Origin: Streptomyces minutiscleroticus
GTDB lineage: Bacteria > Actinomycetota > Actinomycetes > Streptomycetales > Streptomycetaceae
Assembly: GCF_014650875.1 (NCBI RefSeq)
Contig: NZ_BMVU01000030.1
Span: forward strand, 46,186 to 110,185
Direction of reading: 5' to 3'
Length of the DNA stretch: 64,000 bases
Notes under the pieces: model-generated
Database searches by the model: none
Seen by the model: only the letters and a program-made list of their open reading frames with translations
Told to the model about the DNA's origin: nothing
Translations under genes and position numbers: made by a program
Shown: piece by piece, positions 10,460 to 19,000 of the stretch
How the letters are laid out: every line of letters begins with the position of its first letter
Numbering within the stretch: position 1 is the stretch's first letter

Positions 10460-11982
10460 CCGCCGCCGCACGGACCACCTTCGTCGACGACATCCGCGCG
10501 CACGCCGAGCGCGCACCGCACTCCACCGCCCTGCTGACCGCCGACGGCCCGACCGGCTACGGCGAACTCGCCGCCCGCGTCGACCGGCTCGCCGCCCACC
10601 TCGCCGCCCACGGCGTGGGACCGGAGCGGGTCTGCGCGGTGGCCCTGCCCCCCGGCGCCGACGCCGTGGTCGCGACCGCCGCGGTGGTCCGGGCCGGCGG
10701 GGCGTTCCTCACCCTGGACACCGGCCTGCCCGACCGGCGGCTCGCCGCGCTCGCCGCCGGCGGCGGCGCGGCCCACCTGCTCACCTGCGCCGCCCTCGCC
10801 GACCGCCTCGGAGCGCTGGTCGACGCGGGCGCCGTCCTGGTCGACCGGCTCCCCGCAGCCGCTCCTCCGCCGGCCGCCTTCCCCGTCCCCCATCCGCGCT
10901 CGCTCGCCTACGTCAGCCACACCTCGGGCTCGACCGGCGCCCCCAACCCCGTCCTGATCGAGCACGGCGGCCTGGACACCTACCTGCGCGCCGTCGTCCG
11001 CGACAACGACCTCGGCCCCGGCACCGTCGCCCTCCAGCTCGCCCCGCCCGGCTACGACGCGTCCATCCGGGACACCTTCGCACCGCTCGCCGCGGGCGGG
11101 TGCGTCGTCCTGGCCGAACGCTCGCGCCTGCTCGGTGCCGACGCTTTCGCCGACACCGTCGCCGAGTACGGCGTCGACACCGTCCTCAGCACCACACCCT
11201 CCTTCCTGAGCTTCCTCGCCCAGTCCCCCCGCGCGGCCGAACGGCTGCGCACCCTGCGCCTGGTCTGCTCCAGCGGCGAGTCGCTGCGCCCCTTCCTCGC
11301 CGCCGGCGGCCGCGCCCTGGTCGGCGGCCGGCTGGTCAACCAGTACGGGCCCAGCGAGTGCACGATGACCTCCACCCGGTACGAGGTGCCGGCCGTCCCC
11401 GACACCTCCGCCGACACCGTCGGCACCGCCGTCGACGGCACCGCCGTACGCCTGCTCGACCCGCACGGGCGGGAAGTCCCGGACGGGCGGACCGGCGAGG
11501 TGCACATCGGCGGCGCGGGCGTGGCCCGCGGCTACGGCGGGCAGCCCGGTCTGACGGCCGACCGGTTCCCGCCCGACCCCTACGGACCGCCCGGCGCACG
11601 GCTGTACCGGACCGGCGACCTCGCCCGGCGCGCCCCCGACGGAACGCTGGAGTACCTCGGCCGGACCGACCGCCAGATCAAGGTCCGCGGCCACCGGGTG
11701 GACCCGGCCGAGATCGAGGGCGCCCTGCTCACCCACCCCGAGGTCACCGGCGCCGTGGTGACCGCCGAGACCGACGACCGGGGCCGGACCTGGCTCGCCG
11801 CCCACGTCACCGGCCCGCTCGACGGCACCGCCGACACCCGGCTGCGCGCGCACCTGGCCCGTACCCTGCCGCCGCACATGATGCCCAGGCGGTTCATCCG
11901 GCTGGCGCGCCTGCCCGTCACACACAGCGGCAAGGCCGACCGCCGGGCACTGCGGGCCCCCGTGCCGGAGCCCGTGTCATGA
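10456..11982 (+). CDS. Free-standing NRPS adenylation protein
   Basis: A 508-residue protein whose ATG overlaps the stop of the LanB gene (ATGA). It is an adenylation domain without condensation or carrier domains. Core motifs present are LAYVSHTSGSTG near 150-162, NQYGPSECT, YRTGDLARR, GRTDRQIKVRGHRVDPAEIE and SGKADRR at the C-terminus (catalytic Lys kept). Motif A3 is odd: the usual TGxPKG reads TGAPNPV, losing the Lys-Gly of the phosphate loop. It probably loads the free carrier protein at 13019-13279, giving an aminoacyl thioester that starts an NRPS line or serves the LanB proteins. The specificity pocket was not resolved with confidence. Its tight coupling to the LanB and PLP genes is unusual. 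Confidence 0.85.
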   Translation: MTAAARTTFVDDIRAHAERAPHSTALLTADGPTGYGELAARVDRLAAHLAAHGVGPERVCAVALPPGADAVVATAAVVRAGGAFLTLDTGLPDRRLAALAAGGGAAHLLTCAALADRLGALVDAGAVLVDRLPAAAPPPAAFPVPHPRSLAYVSHTSGSTGAPNPVLIEHGGLDTYLRAVVRDNDLGPGTVALQLAPPGYDASIRDTFAPLAAGGCVVLAERSRLLGADAFADTVAEYGVDTVLSTTPSFLSFLAQSPRAAERLRTLRLVCSSGESLRPFLAAGGRALVGGRLVNQYGPSECTMTSTRYEVPAVPDTSADTVGTAVDGTAVRLLDPHGREVPDGRTGEVHIGGAGVARGYGGQPGLTADRFPPDPYGPPGARLYRTGDLARRAPDGTLEYLGRTDRQIKVRGHRVDPAEIEGALLTHPEVTGAVVTAETDDRGRTWLAAHVTGPLDGTADTRLRAHLARTLPPHMMPRRFIRLARLPVTHSGKADRRALRAPVPEPVS

Positions 11983-12926
11983 CCGCCGCGGACACCCGGA
12001 TCGGACCGGCCGCCGTGCCGGCCGCCGCCGAACGGATCGCCCCCCATGTCCGGCACACCCCGCTGCTCCGCTGTGATCTGCTGCCCGGCCTGCTGGTCAA
12101 GGCCGAACACCTCCAGCACAGCGGGTCGTTCAAACTGCGCGGCGCGGCCAACGCGATGCTCGCGCTCGGCGCCGACGAGGTGGTCGCCGGTTCCTCCGGC
12201 AACCACGGCATCGCGGTGGCCACGCTCGGCCGCACCCTCGGCGTCCGGGTCACCGTGGTGATGGCGGCCGGCGCGGCCGAGGCCAAGGAGGCAGCCGTCC
12301 GGGCGCTCGGCGGCCGGGTCGTCCGGGTGCCCGGCGGGGTGGCCGAACGCGACCGGTACGCCAAGGACCTCGCCGCCCGCACCGGCGCCGCGCTGGTGCC
12401 CTCCTCCGACCACGAACTCGTGGTGGCCGGACAGGGCACCGTCGGTCTGGAGGTGCTCCGGGACGCCCCCGACCTCGACACGATCTTCGTGCCGGTGGGC
12501 GGTGGCGGCCTGCTGGCCGGCGTCTGCCTCGCCGCCGCCCACCTCCGCAGCGCGGTCCGGATCGTCGGCGTGGAACCCGAGCGGACCCGGCGCTACGCCC
12601 GCTCGGTCGCCGCCGGCCGCCCGGTCGAACTGCCGCCCGGCGACTCGGTGGCGGACGGGCTGCGCGGCCAGCGGCCCGGCGAGGTGATCCTCCCGATCGT
12701 CCGGCACCGGGCCGACGAGCTGATCGGTGTCGGCGACCGGGCCGTGCTCCGCGCGACGGCCCTGCTGCACCGCGCCGGCGTCCCGGCCGAGCCGAGCGGC
12801 GCCGTCGCCCTGGCCGGCGCCCTCCGGCTCGGGCTGCCCGGCCGCAGCGCCGTCGTCGTCTCCGGCGGCAACAGCGCCGCGGCCCTGGCCGCCGCCCGAG
12901 CCGCGCACGCCGGCACCGGCCGCTGA
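11979..12926 (+). CDS. PLP-dependent threonine/serine dehydratase-fold enzyme
   Basis: A 315-residue fold-type II PLP enzyme, ATG overlapping the preceding stop. It resembles the catalytic domain of threonine ammonia-lyase and serine racemase, without the C-terminal regulatory ACT domain of biosynthetic IlvA. The PLP Lys is in HSGSFKLRGAANAML (about 47-60), the phosphate-binding loop is SSGNHGIAVATLG near 73-85, and GGGGLLAGV lies near 175. A second Gly-rich motif near the end (VVVSGGNSAA) is typical. The likely reaction is alpha,beta-elimination or racemisation of Ser or Thr, but in this operon it may form an unusual residue for the adjacent adenylation protein. Function beyond the fold is inference. 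Confidence 0.85.
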   Translation: MTAADTRIGPAAVPAAAERIAPHVRHTPLLRCDLLPGLLVKAEHLQHSGSFKLRGAANAMLALGADEVVAGSSGNHGIAVATLGRTLGVRVTVVMAAGAAEAKEAAVRALGGRVVRVPGGVAERDRYAKDLAARTGAALVPSSDHELVVAGQGTVGLEVLRDAPDLDTIFVPVGGGGLLAGVCLAAAHLRSAVRIVGVEPERTRRYARSVAAGRPVELPPGDSVADGLRGQRPGEVILPIVRHRADELIGVGDRAVLRATALLHRAGVPAEPSGAVALAGALRLGLPGRSAVVVSGGNSAAALAAARAAHAGTGR

Positions 12927-13018
12927 CCGGCGACCGGCGACCGGTGACCGGCCCGCGCGCCGGCCGCGCCGCCCCGTCTCCCTTGCTCACATCCACACCA
13001 CCCGAAGAAGGACAGGCC

Positions 13019-13279
13019 ATGAACCCCATCGACACCGCCGAACTGACCGGGCTGATCACCGGCTACTACCGCGAGACACTCGGCGACGACACCCTCGACG
13101 CCGCGAGCGACTTCTTCGAGGCGGGCGGCGACTCGCTCGCCGCCTTCCAGATCGTCGCCCGTCTCCAGGAACTGCTCGACGCCGAGATCGCCGTCGCCCT
13201 GGTCTTCACCTATCCGTCCCCGGCCGAGCTCGCGCAGGTCGTCGTCGACGACCTGTCCCTCGCTCCCACGTCGGCCTAG
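13019..13279 (+). CDS. Free-standing acyl/peptidyl carrier protein
   Basis: An 86-residue carrier protein starting at ATG 13019 after GAAGGAC. The 4'-phosphopantetheine attachment Ser lies in the motif FFEAGGDSLAAFQI (about residues 33-46), and the rest has the expected four-helix length and acidic character. It is 92 bp downstream of the PLP enzyme and directly before the second LanB gene, whose ribosome site overlaps its stop. The natural partner for loading is the free adenylation protein at 10456-11982. It may present an amino acid to an NRPS condensation domain, or be the substrate platform for the LanB-type proteins. Confidence 0.92.
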   Translation: MNPIDTAELTGLITGYYRETLGDDTLDAASDFFEAGGDSLAAFQIVARLQELLDAEIAVALVFTYPSPAELAQVVVDDLSLAPTSA

Positions 13280-13290
13280 GAGGCAGCGGG

Positions 13291-15588
13291 ATGCACGAGG
13301 GATCCGTCTCTCTGAGCGGCCGCTGGCGGCTGTGGGACCAGGTCGCGGTGCGCGGCGCGGGGTTCCCGGCGAACGGGGTGCTCCGGCTCGCGCCGGAGGG
13401 CCTGGCCGCGGCCGCGGACAAGTTCGGGCCCGGGGACGCCCTGTCCGGCGCGGCCTGGAAGGCCTTCGAGGAAGAGTTCGCCCGGGCCGCCGTGCGGGCG
13501 GCCGCGAGCGCGCAGGAGATCGCCGCCTCCGGACCGTTCCGGGCAGCGGTCGCCTGGCAGAACCGGGGGGTGCTCGACTCGGCGATCCGACCGTTCCTCA
13601 ACTGGTCACCGGCGACCGGGGGCCGGACCTTCAAGCAGCGCCAGCGCGAGGAGCTGATCGCGCACTACTGGCAGCGGTTCTGCGTCAAGAACGACACCAT
13701 CGGGTTCTTCGGCCCGGTCGGCTGGGGCGCCTTCGACACCTCCCGGCCCGGCGTGGCCGTCGAGCCGGGCACCGGGCTGACCGCCTCCTCGGAGGTCTTC
13801 TGGTCCAGCTGGTCGGTCGACGCCCTGGCCCGGGGGCTCGACGCCGACCCGGCCGTGCGCGCCTGGACGGCACCCCGCCGGGTGCCGTTCGTACGGCTGG
13901 AGGAGAACGCCGTACGGACCCCCGCCAGACCGCCGCACCCCGTGCCGCCGGAGACGCTGCGGCTGCTGCGCCTGTGCGACGGCACCCGCTCCGTCCCGGC
14001 CCTCCAGCAGGAGGTCGGCCCGGGAACGGACGTGCCCGCCCTGCTCGACGAACTGGTCCGGCTGCGCTGGATCACCTGGCGGCTCGACGTACCCGCCGAC
14101 ATCCGGCCCGACCGCCGGCTGCGCGCCTGCCTGGAGCGGATCGGCGAGCCGGCCCTGCGCGCCGCCGCCCTCGCCCGGCTGGACGAACTGCAGGGCGCGG
14201 CCGAGGCCGTCCGGGCGGCGGGCGAGGACCCCGAGCGCCTGGTCGCGGCTCTCACCTCCGTCGAGCAGACGTTTCAACGAGTGACCGATGCGGCCGCCAA
14301 ACGCGAGAAGAGCACCGCCACCGCGCCCGGCCGCGCCGTGGTCTACTCGGACAGCCGCCGCGCCGCCCGGGTGACGCTCGGCGGCCACGTGCTGGCCGCG
14401 CTCGCCCCGCTCGACCTGCTGATGTCCGCGGCCGCCTGGCTCTGTTCCGCCCTGGCCGCCCGCGTGGCGACGCGCGTCACCGAGGTGTACGAGCGGCTGC
14501 GCGCCGGCACCGGGCCCGGACGGCCGGTGGACCTCGCCGCCTTCTGGTTCGCCTGCATGCCGGTCCTGCACGGGGCCGCGGTCACCGACGCCGCTGACCT
14601 CCAGGCGGAGTTCGAGCGCCGCTGGCGGCGGATCCTCCCGGCGTCCCAGGGGGTGCGCCGGGTCACGGTCGCCGCCGCGGACATCGCCGGCCGGGTGGCG
14701 GAGGCCTTCGGGCCGGCCACCGCACCGGGCTGGACGGCGGCGCGGTACGTCAGTCCGGACGTGATGATCGCCGCGGAGGACGCCGTCGCCGTCGGGCGCG
14801 GCGAGTTCCACCTCACCCTCGGCGAACTCCACCTGGCCGCCAACACGCTCGGCAACGAACTCTTCGTCAACCAGCACCCCGAGCCCCGCGAGCTCTTCGA
14901 CCGCACCGACCGGGACCACCCGGCGCCGCGGCTCATGCCGCTGCTGCCGAAGGAGCACAGATCCCGGCTCTCCGCCCGTATCCGGCACGCGCTGGTACGG
15001 CCGCAGGACTACCAGGTCGCCCTCCTCGACGACACGGCGGACCCGTACCGCGACCGCACCGTGCCGAGCGCCGACGCCGTGGTGGAGCACCGCGACGGCC
15101 GGCTCTGCGTGGTACTGCCCGACGGCGCGGTCTTCCCTGCCGTCGAGGTCTTCGCCCATGTGCTGACCACGCTGGTGACGGACCGGTTCCGGCTCCTGCC
15201 GGAAGCCGACCACTCCCCGCGGGTCACCGTCGACCGGATGACGGTGGCCCGGGAGACCTGGCGGTTCACCGGCTCCGCGCTGGCCTTCGCCGACGACAAG
15301 AGCGAGGCCCGGCGGTTCGTCCGGGCCCGGCAGTGGCGCGACACCCACGAACTGCCCCGCTTCGTCTTCGTCGTCTCCCCCACCGAACCACGGCCCTTCT
15401 TCGTCGACTTCGACAGCCCCGTCTACGTCAACATCCTCGCCAAGGCCGCCCGCCGCCTCACCCGTAAGGACCCCGACGCCCGCCTCACCGTCACCGAGAT
15501 GCTCCCCACCCCCGAACAGACCTGGCTCACCGACGACCAGGGCCGGCGCTACACCTCCGAACTGCGCCTCGTCGCCGTCACGGACTGA
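13291..15588 (+). CDS. LanB-type protein, tRNA-dependent glutamylation region only (copy 2)
   Basis: A 765-residue paralogue of the protein at 8129-10459, starting at ATG 13291 after a perfect AGGAGG at 13278-13283 that overlaps the carrier stop. It carries the same landmarks: FPANGVLRLAPEGLAAAADKFG, RQREELIAHYWQRFCVKNDT followed by IGFFGPVGWG, RAVVYSDSRRA, RYVSPDVMIA, ELHLAANTLGNELFVNQHP. It too lacks the SpaB-C elimination domain. The N-terminal two thirds have clearly diverged, whereas the final ~110 residues are identical because of the shared DNA block. Two non-identical copies in one operon suggest either two different tRNAs or acceptors, or a heteromeric enzyme. It is the last gene of the rightward operon, ending 53 bp before a strong hairpin. 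Confidence 0.85.
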   Translation: MHEGSVSLSGRWRLWDQVAVRGAGFPANGVLRLAPEGLAAAADKFGPGDALSGAAWKAFEEEFARAAVRAAASAQEIAASGPFRAAVAWQNRGVLDSAIRPFLNWSPATGGRTFKQRQREELIAHYWQRFCVKNDTIGFFGPVGWGAFDTSRPGVAVEPGTGLTASSEVFWSSWSVDALARGLDADPAVRAWTAPRRVPFVRLEENAVRTPARPPHPVPPETLRLLRLCDGTRSVPALQQEVGPGTDVPALLDELVRLRWITWRLDVPADIRPDRRLRACLERIGEPALRAAALARLDELQGAAEAVRAAGEDPERLVAALTSVEQTFQRVTDAAAKREKSTATAPGRAVVYSDSRRAARVTLGGHVLAALAPLDLLMSAAAWLCSALAARVATRVTEVYERLRAGTGPGRPVDLAAFWFACMPVLHGAAVTDAADLQAEFERRWRRILPASQGVRRVTVAAADIAGRVAEAFGPATAPGWTAARYVSPDVMIAAEDAVAVGRGEFHLTLGELHLAANTLGNELFVNQHPEPRELFDRTDRDHPAPRLMPLLPKEHRSRLSARIRHALVRPQDYQVALLDDTADPYRDRTVPSADAVVEHRDGRLCVVLPDGAVFPAVEVFAHVLTTLVTDRFRLLPEADHSPRVTVDRMTVARETWRFTGSALAFADDKSEARRFVRARQWRDTHELPRFVFVVSPTEPRPFFVDFDSPVYVNILAKAARRLTRKDPDARLTVTEMLPTPEQTWLTDDQGRRYTSELRLVAVTD
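15247..15579 (+). repeat. 333-bp block shared by the two LanB-type genes (copy 2)
   Basis: Direct-repeat partner of 10094-10426, one mismatch in 333 bp. The copies lie 5.15 kb apart in the same orientation, so recombination between them would delete the adenylation, PLP and carrier genes and fuse the LanB genes. Confidence 0.95.
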
Positions 15589-15640
15589 ACCGCCCGCCCC
15601 TCCCCGCGCTCGCGAGCCGCGATCCGCCCCGCACCGCCGA

Positions 15641-15676
15641 ACCGGGCCGGACTCCGTACCAGGAGTCCGGCCCGGT
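15641..15676 (+). terminator. Strong hairpin terminator after the LanB operon
   Basis: A perfect 15-bp stem (15641-15655 with 15662-15676) closes a 6-nt loop 53 bp after the LanB stop. There is no T-run, as usual for terminators in such GC-rich genomes. Confidence 0.8.
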
Positions 15677-16034
15677 CGCGTCCGGCGCCGTCCCGCTCGT
15701 GCCGGGCGGACGGAGGAGCCGGTCCGCCCCCGGTGGACGGGCGTGGGACGTCGAGCACGGGACGAGCGGACCCCCGGGTCGACCGGGTCCACGGCCCCCC
15801 CGGCCGGCCCCGGTCGGCCCGCGCGGGCCTCGCGGCGGTGACGTCGCCGCGTACGTCCCCCGCCGGGTGTCCGGCGCGGCCCGGCGCCACCGCGCGGGTG
15901 CCGCCGTCGCCCCCGGCGGCGGAGACGGACGAGCGGGGCAGCCTCTGCTGTCGGCATGGCCGGGGCGCTCGGCGCCGGCGGCTGCGGGCGACCCGTCAGG
16001 CCCGCCGAGGACGGCGGCGACCGGACCCACCGAC

Positions 16035-16077
16035 GCCGGGAGGGCGGAGGCGCTCCGTGCGCCTCCGCCCTCCCGGC
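16035..16077 (-). terminator. Strong hairpin terminator after the leftward NRPS operon
   Basis: A perfect 19-bp stem (16035-16053 with 16059-16077) with a 5-nt loop lies 18 bp beyond the stop of the leftward NRPS gene. It should terminate leftward transcription and, being symmetrical, may also block read-through from the right-going operon. Confidence 0.85.
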
Positions 16078-16094
16078 CGTCCCACCGGCCGGTG

Positions 16095-19000
16095 TCAGCC
16101 GGTGCCCTCCGCGCTCCCGCCGCCGAGGACGGCGGTGAGAGCCTCGGCGAGCCGGCCGAGGTGCGGCGGCTTCATCACGCCGAAGTGGTCACCGGGGATC
16201 CGGTGCAGCGTCACGTCCCCGGTGAGCTCGCGCCAGCGGGCGAGGTAGTCGGGGAACGACTGCCCGGAGGCCACCTCGTGCTCGCCGTCCGCCAGTTCGT
16301 CACTGGCGATCAGGTGCAGCCGGCCCGCGTACGGGCGGTGCCGGTAGGTCAGGCACATCTCCATGACCTCCCGCCACATCTTCGCGGCGGGCAGCCAGAC
16401 CTCGCCGGCGCCGTGCTCCGGCAGCGTTATCCCCACCTCGGGGTCGACGTCGTCCACGAGGTGTTCGAGCAGTGCCAGGGCCTCCGTCCGAAGCTCCGAG
16501 GTGTCCTGCCCGGGCGGCGCGGCGGCCAGCTCCGTCAGCTTCGCCACGCAGCTCTCGATCAGCCGGTACTCCCGCCACAGCTCGGCCCGCTCGTGGTTGT
16601 CCAGCCCCGGGTCGAGCAGGACGAAGGTGACCTCCTCGCCCTCGGCCGTGAGCCGGTGCGCCAGCTCGCTCGCGATGCCGCTGCCGCCGCACCAGCCGAA
16701 CAGCCGGTACGGGCCGTGCGGTACCGCGGCCCGCAACTCGGCCAGGTAGCGCTCCGCCATCCGTTCCGTCGAGGGGACGGGGCCGTGCTCGGCCTGCAGG
16801 CCGGGCCAGGCGAAGGCCGCGACCGGCTGGTCGGGGTCGAGGTACGGCACCAGCGGGCGGTACCAGTGGGCGCTGCCGCCCCCGGGGTGCACGCAGAACA
16901 GCGGCGGCCGGGTGCCCTCGCGCCGCAGCCAGACCAGTGACTCGGCCGCCGGCGCGCCGGCCTCGGCGGCCGCGGCGAGTCCGGCCACGGTGGGGTGCTC
17001 CAGGAACGAACGGACGGTCAGCTCGATGCCGTGCCGCTCGCGCAGCAGGGCGGTGATCCGCAGGACGGCCAGCGAGTGCCCGCCCAGGACGTGGAAGTCG
17101 TCGTCCACACCGACCCTGTCCACGCCGAGCACCTCGCCCCAGACCTCGGCCACGGCCCGCTCGGCGGGCGTGCGCGGGGCGGTGAAGGCCGACGTCGCGA
17201 CGGGTCCGGCGGGCTCGGGCAGCGCGGCCCGGTCGATTTTTCCATGGGCGGTGAGCGGGAGGGCGGGCAGCTCCACCCAGGCGCCGGGCACCAGGTGGTC
17301 GGGCACCCGCCGCCGGAGCTGCTCGCGCAGCGCCGCGACGTCCAGCGGACCGTGCCCGGGTTCGAGGACCACATAGCCGACCAGCCGCTTGTGGCCGTCC
17401 GGTCCGGGATGCACGGCGGCCGCCGCCGCCCGTACGGACGCAAGGCCGCCGAGCGCGGCCTCCACCTCGGCGAGTTCGACCCGGTGGCCGCGGATCTTCA
17501 CCTGGCCGTCACGCCGGCCGATGAAGGACAGCGTCCCGTCGGTGTCGCGGCGGACGATGTCCCCGGTGCGGTACAGGCGCGCCCCGGGGACGGTCCCGGA
17601 GGGATCCGGCACGAAGCGGTCCGCGGTCAGATCGGGGCGGCCGAGGTAGCCGCGGGCGAGGCCGGGGCCGCCGACCAGGAGTTCGCCGGGCACCCCGAAC
17701 GGCACCGGGTCGAGGTCCTCGTCGACCACCAGCACCCGGGTGTCGGTGATCGGCGTGCCGATCGGCACGCCGCGGTCGGCGTCGGCCTCGGTCACCCCGC
17801 GCAGGGCGGTGCTGAAGGTGGTGCACTCCGTGGGGCCGTAGCCGTTGGTCAGCGCCACGCCGTGCGCCAGGGCGGTGCGCACGTGCGAGGGTGAGAGCAC
17901 GTCGCCGCCGGCGAGCACCTGCCCCACCTCGGCCAGGAGTTCCGGGCGGGTCTCCACCATGTGCTGGAACAGGCCGGCGGTGAGCCAGAGCACCGTCACC
18001 CCGTGCCGGCGGACCACCTCGGCCAGCTCGTCGGCCGTCCTCGCCCCGGGCGGGCAGACGGCGAGCCGGGCGCCGTTGGCCAGCGCCCCCCACACCTCCA
18101 GCGTCGAGGCGTCGAAGGCGAGCGGCGCGTGCAGCAGCAGTACCTGGTCCGCGTCGAGGTCGGCGTAGTTCGCGTCGTGCACCAGCCGGACGATCCCCCG
18201 GTGCGTGACCTGGACGCCTTTGGGGCGCCCTGTGGAGCCCGAGGTGTAGGTGACGTACGCCAGGTTGTCGGGGCCGGTCCCCGCCTCGACGGGGGTCTCG
18301 GGCAGCCCGTCCAGGACGGCCGCCCCGGCGTCGAGGGGGATGCTGCGCAGGCCGGCGAATCCGGCCAGGCGGGTGGTGTCCTGCGGGCGGCAGAGGACCA
18401 CCCCGGCTCGTACGTCGTCCAGGACGTACCCGATGCGCGCGTCCGGATGGGCGGGATCGAGCGGCACGTAGTACCCGCCGGCCTTGAGGACGGCGAGCAT
18501 GGCCAGCACCGCCTCGATGCCGCGGTCCAGGCAGAGCGCGACCGGCTTCTCCGGGCCGATGCCGAGCCCGCGCAGCAGGTGGGCCAGCCGGTTGGAGCGG
18601 GCGTCCAGTTCCCGGTAGGTCATACGCCGCTGCCCGTCCTCCAGGGCGATCGCCCCCGGCCGGGCACGGGCGGCGAGCAGCTCGGGCACGCAGACCTCGG
18701 GCAGCGGCCGGGTGGCGGCCGGCGGCCCGCTCACCTGCTCCAGGCCGGGCGCGCGGAAGCTCCGCGGGTCCGCGTCGGCGTCGTCGGCCATGGCGGTGAG
18801 GACGCCGAGGAAGGCCTCGCCGATCGCCGTCAGGCGCTTGCTGTCGGCCCAGCCGGGCCGGCAGGTCATCCGCAGTTCGCCGGGGAAGGTCCACACGTCG
18901 AGGGTGAACTCGTTCGGGCTGTGGTCGTCGACCGTGCCGATGTCGGCGCGCTGCTCGTCGAGCACGTGGAAGTCCAGGTAGGCGAAGACCACCTCGACGA

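Larger units (their letters stand above)
15589..16094. other. Convergent intergenic region between the two operons
   Basis: About 500 bp between the end of the rightward LanB operon and the end of the leftward NRPS operon. It contains two long perfect hairpins, one near each operon end (15641-15676, 16035-16077). Between them (15680-16030) lies extremely GC-rich DNA with no frame that looks like a gene. Confidence 0.7.

Noticed and set aside
6662..10516. A 1284-codon minus-strand open frame opposite the aminotransferase, carbamoyltransferase and LanB genes.
   Set aside because: It crosses three well-supported genes on the other strand and shows no domain motif or ribosome site.
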